Positions 1 through 13,413 of a stretch of DNA of 64,000 nucleotides are shown in pieces. Every line of letters begins with the position of its first letter. The stretch's first letter is position 1. The translations under genes and the position numbers were made by a program. The stretch is from Bradysia coprophila. Its lineage: Eukaryota; Arthropoda; Insecta; Diptera; Sciaridae. The notes beneath the pieces are model-generated. The model saw nothing but the letters and a program-made list of their open reading frames with translations, had not been told where the DNA came from and did not search any database. Location: the NCBI RefSeq assembly GCF_014529535.1, contig NW_023503608.1, forward strand, positions 5,196,501 to 5,260,500. Direction: 5' to 3'.

Positions 1-3000
1 ATATAATCACTTTTACGAGCGTCTTCATATAAATATCAATCTCAGATATAAATTAAATGGTTTTGAGAGTACACATAAGATGTTGTTTATTTTCGATAAT
101 TGTGTGATCATTCTTAGACAACATGTACTCGGAAAATTAACTTTATATTGAACTGAACATCTAATTACTGTAATGATTGCATGTGCGTGGAGTGAGAGTC
201 TGATTACATACCGGAAGCTTTTTTTCTCCGGTTTCATATTGTGCTGAAGGTATGAGAGATGGAAGGCGACTGCTGCATTTTTCTTATACATTTTAAAATC
301 AGATTAATGAAAGCGACAGTTTTAGTTGTCGCTTTATTTCTTCAATAATTTATTCTACATTTTCTTTACACCGTTTTATGCTCATATTTTCTTTGTTCCA
401 CAAACTACTTTACTACAAGCCCTATAGGCGTAAGTTGACCATTACATTACAAACCCATTTGCCCCTGCGAAAATGATCCATAACATGTGTACTAACTATC
501 TTCTGTTATTTAAAATTTTCCTATGTGGAAATCAACTTTCGCATGGAGCAGAAAGTAAACCAGTAAACCAATATATTGGATACCGCTACGTAATTCATTA
601 TTACGGAAGCGACTTTGTGATATTCGTATTTTAGAGCAGTCTTCACTCTTCGTCGAAAAGATAATTACCGAGGCTTGTTGCTCAAAAACACACGTGTGAG
701 TTAGTTTTGATTACAAAATTGTTACCTCATGTAATGAATTACTTTCGCAACATCCAATGTAACGTACTATTGTCTAACTGATTGACGCACCAAACAGAAC
801 AAAAATGCGAACTTCACCAATTTACAATGTCCACGTAATGGCTGTCTAACATAAATGGCTATTCTGAAGTGACTATAGATTCGGTTTAACGATAAGAAGC
901 CTAAAAATGCTAAAACACTTCTTCAGACTTTCGAAAAACCAACATTGCAACCATAGCATCGCGAGAAACAAGACTCACATTTTCTTCAAACCTTTGGCAA
1001 ATAATTTATTCAACCTATAAACTGATAATGAAATAATTTAAATAAAGAAAAAATCGGGTCAAACCACCAGACTTATGTTGGTCACTTGCTCTATACTAAC
1101 ATTCAAACCCACAACACATCGAACGAATCAATCACATTCATAAAATAAAAATATTTCCTGGTTCATATCTGGATGAGATGGGTTGTCATCATATCGCCAG
1201 ATAAATGCCTCAACAAAATGATTGGTTACGCAAATTTAATTCAAGTTCAAGGAACGCAAGGCTATGTCGCCCAAATATGAAACCACAAAAAAAAGCAAAA
1301 CCAGAAATTATGGCACTGGTTCTACAGACAACGCAACGGCGAAGAATTCGCATGTATATAAATATGTGGAACAGTCGTAAAAATTTAATACCATCAATAA
1401 TGTTAAGTGTTATAAAGAGTTAATCTTACACAGCAACAAAAAATTGCACGCGAATTCGATTTTTTTTTCTACAAAAGAAACAGCATGTTATGTGTTGTTG
1501 ATTTGTGTTTACTCGTAAGAGCCATAGTTAAGTTAAAATATATATATCTATGCCAAATCGGAATTAAATTCTCATCGATCAATCTTTTCTTTTGCTAAGC
1601 TTTACTGATGTGAATATCCAATTATAAGTTAATTCAATACCTGATTTGTCTACCTGACTATATCACGTCATAATGGGCTTGTAAAGTTGTGTTTATACAT
1701 AAATACAGCCAATCATTAATCAATTTTCTATTGAAAACTGTTTATCCACATAACCAGAGGGAATTACCAAAATGTAAATATTGTGTAAAATTACGTGTAT
1801 TTAAACGAGATGGAAATAATAACCCACATTTTTATGGGACATTTTGTTTGTCGGACTAATTGATCTTATGAGATTTAAGTTTGCACAAAAAAATTCTTAT
1901 CTTGAACAATCGGAATTTGTTGTAACTACCTGCGTTAAAACTGGCGCAAGTGGTTTTTGTATTAGTACTTCAGCTGAAGCCATCAGCTGTGAGCTTTCAT
2001 CCCCGCATTCAAATTTAAAAAATTATGAGAGTAAAGAAACTATATCGAAAACCTCCTAAATCTACTAAAACTCCTAAAATGAGACTTCGAAAATGTCAAT
2101 AAACTTCCATAAATCAGGATTAAGATCAATCCAATCAATGGATGAGTAAAATAACTTAAACGTTTCGCCTGCGCTGCTTTTCACTTCTGAGGGATTCTTT
2201 TAAAATACGACCTCTGCCGAAATTGGACGAATTTTCTAGTGAATTTTTTAATATGTGCCCTAGAAACCTTTGGTCAAGATAGAATTATTTCGAAAAAGTG
2301 AACCAGCAGCTAAAAGTTGCTTCAAAAAAATATTTTTTCATCAAACATCTCACGTGCACAAAATTTTTTGAGTAGAGATACTGAGCATCAAATTTTCATT
2401 CCAAAACAACATTCATCGAAACAGTACCCGTGCATGTTTGCTATTATATGTAAGCTAAGATCAGTATCAGTTGAAGAAATCCTTTTTTTGTGTTTCTGTT
2501 GCTTTTCGGATGCACGGGAACCGTTAGAAGTTCGCCGAAATTATTCTTTGTTTACCCATACTTTCAACTGCTCATAACTCACTGTCCCGAAAGAACATGC
2601 AATTGCCTTTCTAATGACAACCCACACGAGCTTGTAGGTTTCGTAGCCTACGAGAAATTTCAATAAAAAAAAGCATGTTTTTGGATTTTGGTCAACTCTC
2701 ACTAGCCACACAAGCTTAGACGATTTTTTTTGTAAGTGGTTTTGGCTTCTAAGGACCAATACCTATCTAGGCACATATCAAAAAGTCCACTAGAAAAGGC
2801 GTCCGATTTCGGCTGCCTGTTTTTCAAAAGAATCTCCTCTTTAGATCACAATAAAGCAATCGTTTTTGGAAATTCAGTAAATGTTAGTGTTGGCTTATCC
2901 TGGATTCAGATACACATGATTTTTGTGCCATAATTTTCTTTACAAAAAAAAAACAATTTGGAAGAGTCTCACTCGTTTTTAAATTAAAAATTCGTTTTAT

Positions 3001-6000
3001 TCAATGAAAGTATACTCTACGTATGTTTGTAGTTTCATTGGTTTTATTTAGTTCTAAAAATTTTCGGTGAGTACAGTGACGATAGCTCGATCAAATTGTA
3101 ATATATAATACCCACTTAGTCACAATTTGTCAAAGTTTAAACTTTTGTATGGCGAGACAAACATCTCAAATCAGACAATCCAACTTTTTCGTCTCTTTTA
3201 CAACCTATGTCCAAAATTGAGCGCTTGTTGGTAACTTTGGGTGAGACTAGAATTTTTCGTGATAGATCCATTTCCGATCCTGTATGATGATAGATACTTT
3301 GCAAGTAGGAAATCGAAGGATGTTACAAGTATTAGAGACTTCTTAGAAATAGCAATTGTAAATGGAAAAATATGAGTTTTAACAAGAAAGAAGGGCTTAT
3401 CAGCATTTCTACAATGATGAATTTATCACGAAAGCTCCTAAAAATCTCCTAAGACCTAACACTAAAAACCTCCTAAAACTCCTAAAATAGGAGGATTTTT
3501 AAAGCGAATTAGTTTTGTGGAACTTGTACCTCCGTTTTTGTTGCTTAAAATTAGAGACATTAGAGACACAAGATCTAGTGAGGCACCTTAAGTCTCTGAA
3601 TGTATGCGTTTATCCATTTATATCCATTTATATCGATTTCGAAGTTTGAGTGAGACGTATCCATCTTTTTATGGCCGTAGAACTGATGAAAACTGTCTTA
3701 TTTATTCAATTTTCGAAGTTACAAATAGACCTCGACAAGTCGAACTCATAGCTCACCAAAAATACGTTGCCGGTTATTCCAACTTGTCAACTATAAGCAC
3801 ACCGGAAATGGCTAAGGGAGTCGAGGAATACCTCCAAATAAATTTATAAAAATCAAAAATTTGACTTGATTACGTGTTAACAGTATTGTACTCGTTTGAA
3901 CAAAAGATGTCTACGTTAAGAAAGGTTCTGAAAGCGCTGAGCCATTCGTTTGATTGATTGATAGATTGATTGATTCATATTTATTAAGCATTCAGTTAAT
4001 ATCTGAAAAAAAAATTGTGATTGCTTAGTACAGTACAGAATGAATCATAATTAATGATTTTCACAGGTTTGACCTTGGAATTCGTTCGAATGATCAAAAG
4101 AAACGACAATAGAGTGCTCGTATAACAGCATGGGTTCGTAATAGGTATTTTTACCCTATGACAAAAGGTCTGAAAATTTGTGAAAATGTCTCAATGTGTC
4201 AATATCGATTTCATAAGCAAATTAGAACCGTTTCGAAATCTTAACCTGTCATATAAGGCTATTCATTGTTATCGATAACGTCGACAAATAGAATGACACA
4301 CATTAATGTTTTTTCGTGTTTTTTGATATTCTCGTTGGACATTAATTCATATTTAAAATGACACGCTTTGGGTAATATGGTATGTAGTAAAATGCATGTT
4401 AAAAGAAATTGAAGTAGAAGATTTGAAATCAACAGATTAAAAATACTTTGATCGACGGAAGTAATAGATCCGATAATAATGATATTGGTCATATGCTTGG
4501 CGACTGTAACAGGTCAATGATATGAAAACTATACTTTCGAATCCAAAAGACCGCCGCTTCAAGAAAATAATTATCATTTTCCATAAGTTACCGTTCGTTT
4601 GCAATTGTATACTAATGTTGTGATCATTCACGCGCCGATAAAAGACGACACTTGTTACCCGTTTAAATAAATCAATTTCGAAAGGAAGTCTAATGCGGTC
4701 CCCAATTCAATGTTTTTCTTTCTCAAATATGGAAAACCGGCTACTGTTTCTCGGTAAAATGGTCTGTCGTGATGCACATCGAATCTTCTTCCTATTAGTG
4801 TGACATCGTAAAAATATTGAATTTACATCATGCATGTGAAAGCATTAAAATGTTTTGTGCTTAGTGTAAATGTACGACGATGACGATGATCAGAATGATT
4901 AAACAGAGAGATGATATTACACAAACCTACTTTAATGTATAACCACGACCTATATTTTTGTATTACGTTTAGCTCCTCTTGAGGCGTATAAGTATATATA
5001 ATAATAAAATTGTCGTTATAAACTTAATATAGTCAATGATATGTAACGAATGTATTAAGTGAAAAAAAGAAAGAAGGAAAAGAAAATGCCGTATAGACCG
5101 ATCGTGTGTCAGATAGTGAAAAATGAATTGATGCGACAATGCAAATGAAGATAAGATTCATATAAATATTCTTTAGAGATTATTCTAGCGATTTTATGCA
5201 TGATGTAAAACGAAAGTGCAAAAATTTTCAGTAGATGATGATGATGATATCATGCTGTGCGGTTATCATTTTTATTGAATATTTGCACCAATAGTTTCCA
5301 GCGAAACGAGTTTTGGTTTAGCATTCGAGTCGCTGCAATTGACGTGAATTTATTTAATTTACGTAACGAAAGTGTCACAACCATTGAATAACTTTTTAAG
5401 TTGCACATTCATTGTGTCTTCTATTGTCTAAATGTGGTAATTTCGATGCAGTGAGCATAGAGATTTCTTGTAGCCAAACATTTATTTGCCGTTCCAGTTC
5501 ACTAGAGGTAATTTACGTTATTTCTGATAAAGTCATATTTTAAATATCATCTGGAAAAGAAGCTGCCCCTTCTCAGACAATTTTTTTAAATTTTTTATTG
5601 AAGCTACAAACGGCAACCATATCACATATCTCGTCTGGAACAAATCTCTCCTAATTTTGAGTTCGTTTTATTAATTTCCTAATCGAGAAGAAACAATCAA
5701 CATCTTTTTAGAAGCGACTCCAAACAAAAAACAAAAAAGACAAGTGTCTTACAAAGCTCGCTACGCTCGTTTGGAAAACTTAGGTCTAGTGCTGGAAAAA
5801 TCAACATTTCAGTGTACAAGATACTGTTGAACAAATTGAACGAAAAGATTTGGTATCAAACATTCGCTTTAAACAAAAGAGGTGACAGAACAGACCTGAT
5901 GACTATATATTGTAATACTATTGCTGTTTGTAAGATTTTAGTGATCATAAAGTTGACATAGAGCTTTTTTTTACAGGGAACATCAGTGAAGGTAAGGTCT

Positions 6001-9000
6001 ATAACGTTTATCCACAAAAAAAATCAAAACAACTTTTTGATCTTAAGAACCAATTCATGTCTAAATTTCATTGACCTTCCCTGCAACAATTAAAGCGTTT
6101 TGAAACAGGTTAGAGATTCTTGGAATGGCTAACCGCAACAGTCCTTTATACAAGAATTTTTTTGAGTTGAAATGACATTGTCGCAGAGAATTAGAAAATA
6201 GTGGAATGTTGTAAAGTGGTTTTCCACATTAGGCTCTCAGAGGGCACAAATTCATCATTCGTTGTTCATAAAACTATAGATGAAATACTGCAATTTACTT
6301 AGTTAACGTGGTCCTACAGTAAAATGTAAAGTGAAATGGTAAGGTTTGCAAATTTTGTTGTATAAAGAGAATACTATCTTAAGACATTACAACACTCGAC
6401 GCATTAACAAAACACTCTCAAATCATTAGATGAACTGGTAAATACAAGTACTCAAAACTGAGCCCCACAAATTTTCTCGTAAAGGAACATTCTTCGAGCT
6501 TAAGGGGTTCTTTCTTCGGTTTACAATTTAATTTGAATACATTATACTCCTAACATAGCTGGATCTCACAGTAAAGAAGTAACTGAGCGAAGACGTTTGG
6601 TAAACTACAGACCATCAGTGTCAGCTTTTCGAAATTCATTTCGTTTTTTAAGCAAAATTGGAATTTATAAGTCATTCACCTACATAACATTACTTAACAC
6701 TATCAAAAAGCCGTCAAGAGCATATATTATGCTCATTTTTCTTATGCAACTAAAAATTGCATATTTAATGGTGATGATTTTATTCATAATAACCTACACC
6801 TGTATTCATATCATCATGCTCTACTTAATTTCGGTATAACTCTCGATTTCGATACACTTTTTTTGTTGGATGAATGAATCGTATGAACTTTCATTCATAA
6901 AATTAATTTAATTTTCTTTTGTTACTTTTTGAATGGATAGTAAAAGCAATATAATGAAGACGCGTTTTGTCAGCTCATTTATCATGTGAACAATTATTAT
7001 TTAATGTTCATAAATCTAACGAGATATGTCTATTCTGACAAAGAAAGACTATTAACACGTCGTGGTGTGCGACTCTTTATTCATTTATATTCAAACGATA
7101 AATGCATTGAGCATTGAAATCCAACTGTTTTGTATTGTATAGCGATAATGCTGGTTTAGCAGTAAAAATCATTGAATAGATTTTTTCAAAATTCGTCGTG
7201 TATCCTCAAAACGAAATTCGAAGGGTCAGTTTTGCTACTACTCCCTGTAGCAACCTGAAGCTGAAACATTATCACTTAATTTTCTCTTTACTGGAAAATA
7301 TGGCTTTGTTGTGATAACTCAAAATAATTTAAATTTAATCCTGGACGTCTTTCTGTTGCCGCATGCGCTCAGAAGATACTTTCCAAATCCCATCTATCAC
7401 AAGAAAATTTTCCAAATAGTTTGGCCCAAAAGTACGATTTTTTCCTATTGAAAATTTTGGAAAATCGGAAACCTCGCCGAAAATTGATGACACACTAAAG
7501 CTCGACCAGCAAACTTTTTAACCTTTTTTCTTTTTTTTTATGAGTGAACTCAACGCACTTCCAAAAGTGCTATTAATGACGGCTGCCAAATAGAGTACTA
7601 TTTTGTATGAATCCCCACTCTTTTTACAGTGTAAAATTTTGTATGGAGCAGGAGCACTGTTAAGTTTCAGTACCCTAATTAGAGTACCACTTTTGCTTGA
7701 AGTGCTTTGGTAGACCTCATATTAAATGTTTGCTCAACTTCTATTTTGTATGACAATTTAGCATATTTTTTTTACATTTTTTTCGTTTGTATGATTTACT
7801 GTCCATAGTTTCAGTACTATCGCAGTCATGTTTGTACGAAATTTTTATAAAGCTTAATTGTAATGTCAATTGTTCAAAGGACCAGACTTACAATCCTTGA
7901 TTATCTACTAACTGGCTTAATTAAAATAACGAGATTGATCAGACTCTAATAATTTAATTAATTTAAATCTAGAATCTAAATCCAGAGCAATTAAAATCAA
8001 CTTAGGAATCATTCATAATGTACAAAATATCGAAAATGTACGCTTTTGTGAGACATCCTCTTCCCTCGATTACGTACGTAATTCGTAAATGATGCTTAAG
8101 TGTGATATTCATTGAATAGAAGATTTCAAAGTTCACCGATTTTGGTTAAAAAAATTTGCAGCAAAAGGAAACAAAAAGAGTTTTGTTCGATTTGGTTTTA
8201 TTTCTTTCAGTTTCGAATTCTCAGTTAACAACAGGGAACTTAGCTTTGGGTAGTCAGGTATTTAAATAGCTTAAATGCGATAAATGATGTGTTTATATAC
8301 AATATAATGTATAAGGAATACCGAATTAAATTTAATGTCGAAATGTAAAGAACGTTGAACAATGTGCAGCCGTTCATAAAATAATCACAGAAATCCTGTT
8401 CGGTTTACTTAAAAAATTTATCTTTTCTTAAAAGTTTTTATTGTTTAATCAAATAAAAAGAATCACCACGACGCGACCTGAAATTTTTTACGATCATCAT
8501 TATGAGTACAATATTGAAATCAAAAACGATGGTCAAACCTACATTTTAATCGTATGGCTGGTCTGACACATGACCCCAAAATCTTTGACTTTATGCCATA
8601 GAGAAAAAAAAAACCAAAAAAGCTCCTCTAAGTTTTTGCGTGATCTTAATTTAATAGGAAATCACACAAATATCTGTTGTCTTGTGTATTACTAACCCGT
8701 TAATATACTTGTACATATATTCGGTAAAACATCGCAGTTGAAAAAAAAGTCTTCAAAAACCTGTCAAAATTGTAATCATTCTCAATTACAGAAACAGAAA
8801 TTACCTCTACGAAGAACATCATTGATTGAATGGATGTTTTTTTTATCGTAAATGGGTGGCCGCAATTTTAAAACGGACAAAAATTCTTTGAACTTCATGT
8901 TTTGGTTCAGCGTCGACGACGCGAAAAATATATGTTGGGTAACTGTATCTTACAATAATGTCATATCATCACATATTGCCGACTCACATATTGTTTTGCA

Positions 9001-11650
9001 TGAACAATAATTTTAAATATCAATTAATATATGCGAGAGACTTGCCGTTTTATTTAAATGTTCTGAAACTTGTTCTCGGTTACTTACACGAAGTTTTTGA
9101 ATAATTTGAGATTTGTCGAAGGCCGTAAAAAGGAAAGAATTTGTTTAGTGAAAGCTAAATTATTTGTTGATTGTGAGACCGTTTAAAAAGATTTTATGGT
9201 TGTAATAAATTCTGCAACTTGCCGTGTCACATAAATTAAGTGTGAGCGTGCTAAAACCGGAATTTTTTAGGTGTTTTTGGTTGAAATTTAAGAAAAAGCT
9301 TTCGATTATGAGAATCATAAATGTCTTTCACAGATAATTATTTATCTAATTGAATAGGTCATTACAAGAAGCTCAAGAAGCTCGATCCATCGAGAGTTAT
9401 AACAACGTGATACTGATGACTCCTCGGCAGTTAAAGCTCCTCGAACACTTATTTCTCCCTCAAGGGAGATTGTTGTAGCTACATTCGACACACAAATGAT
9501 TTTGTTAAATCCTTCTTGTATTTTTTTTTTCAAAAATGTCTTCAAAGATGTGTTTTTGGCGAAAATCTAAGGTAATTACAGTCTTTTGACTCACGCGAAT
9601 GACTAAGAATTTTAAAATTGAAGAGCTTTTACAAGGGCGTCTAAACAACTGCATTGGCAATGGCAAAATTCGATATTTTTCCGGGAGCTTTGTTTAATTT
9701 TAATTTTAATTTAGAAAATGAAAGCAAAATAATATGATCGAGTCTTGTTTTTGACAATTGAATTTCGATTGTCAAAAACCAGAATCGATCATTTTATTTT
9801 ACTTTCATTTTACATACAAATCAAAGAGGTTCGTTCTAACGTTGGTTTTTGGGAAAAGCTTTTTTTGGGAGAAGCACTTTGCTCATATTACCACCTTTGG
9901 TTCACAGAATATATCGATTGACGCTATTGTAAATGTTCCTGTTACTTACGGCTATCACCGGTTATCGATAACTAGGATAAAACGACAAGGACTGACTAAT
10001 ACGGTCTTAAAAAACATGTGAAATAACACGAAAAAGATTACAAATTCACGCTGTGTGCCTAAAATTTTTGTTTAGATCAATGAAGTAATAGATCTATATC
10101 TGATAGAAAAACTGCTGATATTCTTGCCGACTGTGTAAGGTTAATAAATCTTTTCAATTCATCTTAAAAGAGGTACCAAAAAGATTTACGAAACTTTGTC
10201 AAAATAAATTTTTTGTAGTGATGGCCGTGATGCAGGGCAGGCGCTTCACTTATTTCTTTGAAATTGAAGCTTCACGTCTGATTTACTTCTATCAGTTGTA
10301 GCGCTGTTATGATCTGTTAAAATCAATATGAATGTAAAAAGGAAATAAATTTCGTATTAACATTTGCATAATTCTATCATTTTTATGGTTGCAAAAATTC
10401 GGAATAATTTATATGCGGGCCGCGTAAAAATTATTTATAGGAATGTTTTGCGATTCTTAAATCAGTTATCCATCAAAAATCGCAGTAATTTAATTATCGG
10501 TTTATGGCACGAAATTCAATAAATCGATTGACACATTATTCCAAAAATTGATTATAATGTTAAAGAAAGTAGAAAGAGAGTTACAATTTGTTTTATTGCT
10601 GTTGAAACTGGAGTAGAATTGTTTAATGAGCTCACATATGGTACATCACATACGAATCAATTGTTTTGCGAAACTATTGAAATACTTTAATGGACAATTA
10701 TTGAGGTTCATTTGAATGCATGCAATGTTCATAATCGTTGTCAGGTCACATAATATAGCCGTATAAATCGTGAATAAATCACAATAACATTATCATAAAA
10801 TTAAGTTCGTTTTTTTTCTTCTTCGTATTTATAAATATGTGCTTCATTCATGTATATTGTTTTGTTGATGGTTAGATGACCATAAATATTAAATGTAACT
10901 AGTTACGAGTGTGGTTTCGAGTGGTAAGAAATCATAAATATAAAGATGAATGACGATCTTCTGAAGATATGCAGAACAACATAGTTTTCTTATCCGCAAA
11001 TTATGGACGTTTTGTACATAAATATGTGTAATAATGGCATTTATGTTCACCGCACATATTTATGCGTATAGTTTTTAGATCTGCTATTAATTCCGTCTGA
11101 AAAACATTTCATTTCGAATTTAAGTCAAATATTTATGCAACAAATTATTTATATGGATACATCGAAGAGACACGAAAAGTGAAAGATTTTCAACCTCATT
11201 ATTACCAGAACGAAACTGGAAGGATCTGAATTTTACAAACTAGAAGTGCACCAGTGATTTACCGAAGAGAAAACTGGTAATTTGTGCTTCTTCGCCATGT
11301 GTCCACAAAACACTGTTTTGGCTAGAACGAAACTGGGAGAATCTGAATTTTAAAATTAGAAAAGTTAATGTGATGTGATCGATGTTGAGAGATGAAAATT
11401 CTGCATAAATCCTCATAAATTCCACTCAGTGTGAGAAATTAAAGAAGTCATATTTTCAAGTATTAAAATGCTAATCTCTTCATTTATTCTACATTCGATG
11501 TCAACATTAATACAAATGTATACGTAGACGTCTTAACAAACATTGGTAATGCATGTGGAATGAATTTAAAGAATTGGATTGTAATTGTTGTCTTATTTTT
11601 CACCTACAGTAGAAAATCTCTGAAATTACTGACAACACATTACAATTATC
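1..11650. other. gene-poor AT-rich stretch
   Basis: I find no convincing gene here. The open frames are all under 90 codons, have no recognisable domains and are scattered over both strands. The stretch holds a TIR element at 2188-2841, CTCCTAAA-rich tracts near 2050-2090 and 3420-3500, a GATT-type simple repeat near 3950-3980, and a GAT run near 5235. A degenerate relative of the CAAAGCACC MITE family may lie near 7540-7710. Related fragments with a TTATCGATAA core occur near 4250, 9960 and 20650. Confidence 0.6.
2188..2841. mobile_element. TIR element, MITE-like, about 650 bp
   Basis: The block at 2188-2262 (starting GAGGGATTCTTTT) and the block at about 2765-2841 are inverted copies of each other, about 70 bp long and roughly 80% alike by eye. 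The inner right part (2680-2760) and the same terminal block both recur together near 34310-34500. That makes this a dispersed non-autonomous family. No transposase frame is seen between the arms. Confidence 0.6.
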
Positions 11651-11812
11651 CAATGAAAGTAGAGAACAGGTATGGTCGATCGCCGAATTCGTCTTAAACG
11701 CACTCACATTTTATGTCAAAATAATATAAAAATGAGTGCGTTTAAGTACGAAAATCAAATTTTTATGTCCTCCGGGCGGACAATAGACCATACCTGTTTT
11801 ACACTTTCATTG
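11651..11812. mobile_element. foldback MITE, CAATGAAAGTA family, copy 1
   Basis: The element is 162 bp long. Its ends are CAATGAAAGTAGAGAACAGG and its inverted complement, and it is flanked by a perfect 8-bp target duplication CAATTATC (11643-11650 and 11813-11820). The interior is a hairpin with arms starting CTTAAACGCACTCA and a loop of under 15 nt. No coding capacity. The 8-bp duplication fits the hAT or P groups; the superfamily is inferred. Confidence 0.85.
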
Positions 11813-12512
11813 CAATTATCAGGCTTCATTCAGACATTACATTTGTCATTAAGAAACTGGTGTCGATAACAACGACAGAAACAAATGATATGCTAGGGCA
11901 TAGAGGTAGACTACGTGCTATAGGGGATGGTTCCAAATATCAAAATTTATGTTAAAATCGACGAAGTAAAAGATTTTCTATAAAACATCAAAACATGATA
12001 ATTTAAACAAAGGAATTGACAGACCTGATGGCTATACCAAGGGTCCATGTAAAAGACTTGGTCGAAATATTTGGTTGACTTTTCACGTCAACGACCTGAT
12101 ATTAAATTTAGTGTGTGGTATCGTTTGAAAGATACGATGTCTGATTATAAGACAGATTTCAACTTCGAGCAAAATCTTTCGACTCCCTTCCCATATCTTC
12201 TGTGACAAAAAGGTTTCAGAAGGGTGTATGAAATTTCATGAAACTGGACGATTCCAGACCTCGCCTTCGGCTCTGTCTGGAAACCTCTCACACGATAAAA
12301 AAGATTTTTAGTCATAGGTACGAAATATACTATTTCAACATAAACACTTGTCATTTTATAAAAGGTTGTTATGAGGTTCCAATGGGTCCCTGAATCGAAA
12401 TGCGATCGTAGTGTTTCGGTGCATTTTGGAAAACTTCTTTTTCGGAGAGTGGCCAGTGTACCCAATCAGCGTTAAAATAACCTTTACGATTTTAACGACA
12501 CAACCATATCAT

Positions 12513-13413
12513 ATAGATCATCTTCAAGGCCGTTTGAAATGCCATCCACGTTAAGAACTGCCATCCACGTTAAAAATAATGTAATTTTAAAGGAAAGATT
12601 TTGAACCGCCGCCTATTGTTCGTTCTCTTTTTTACACAGGATTTTAAATTTAGTACTCAAATGGCAGCTCCTTTTTAACATAAAATTTTGGGTTAAATCA
12701 TAGCACTGGACAGATTTTTTTAACGGTCATTCGGCCCTCTTTTTTGGAAAAATGCTACTGCGTTCCAATTAATTTATTTATTTTTATCGAGGGGTGACGC
12801 ACTTCCATTTAATCCATTAAATCCATTTAATCCATTTAATCAAAAAAAAAATTTTTAGTTTTACCGAAATAATTAGGCTACCGACCTGAAAAATTTGTAA
12901 AGTAATTGCGAAAAATAGATTTGCACGATCCCCAGCTCGTTTAAGTACTCGTGAGGTATAGGAAAAAAATTTTTGTGAAAAATGGTATTAAATTTATTTA
13001 ATCCATTTAATCCACTTTACACCAAAAACTCCTAAAAGTGGATTTTTTCGCTTTTTAATATTGTAGTATGAGTTGTAGTACGTGGTTCGATCAAAATCAA
13101 CAATTTTTAAGACTTTTACAGTATTTGGTAAAATGAACTTTTTTCCTATTTAATCCATTTAATCCAATTTTTATTCCATTTAATCCATTAAATCCATTTA
13201 ATCCATTTAATCCATTTAATACCATTTAATCCATTTAATCTAGAAGTGAGTTACCCCTCGATTTTTATATGAGAAATTTGGACTACTGCGTCGAGAAGGC
13301 CCTTCTTGAAAATTCTGTTCTAGTGCTTTGTTCAGTGCTATGGTTAAATAAAACACAACTAAAATAATCTGAGGTTACGTTTGAAAGTACCGTAACTTGA
13401 AGATGATCTATAT
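12513..13413. mobile_element. TIR element, ATAGATCATCTTCAAG family, interrupted
   Basis: The ends are ATAGATCATCTTCAAG at 12513 and its inverted complement ending at 13413. Subterminal blocks (GCCATCCACGTTAA on the left, GTACCGTAACTTGAAG on the right) match a short 135-bp copy of the family at 27965-28099. A second element (12788-13260) has inserted into this one. No coding frame is seen. Confidence 0.7.
12788..13260. mobile_element. nested TIR element carrying a TTTAATCCA minisatellite
   Basis: The element is 473 bp long with ends CGAGGGGTGACGCACTTC and the inverted form of CGAGGGGTAACTCACTTC. A perfect 8-bp target duplication ATTTTTAT lies at 12780-12787 and 13261-13268. The interior has three blocks of a TTTAATCCA-type repeat (about 12807-12842, 12990-13012, 13147-13240), the outer two lying next to the inverted ends. 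It is non-autonomous and inserted in the 12513-13413 element. Confidence 0.8.

Noticed and set aside
9342-9545. 67-codon minus-strand frame with CVSNVATTISLEGE, faintly like a DEAH-helicase motif
   Set aside because: Single weak motif, no flanking helicase motifs, no splice context.
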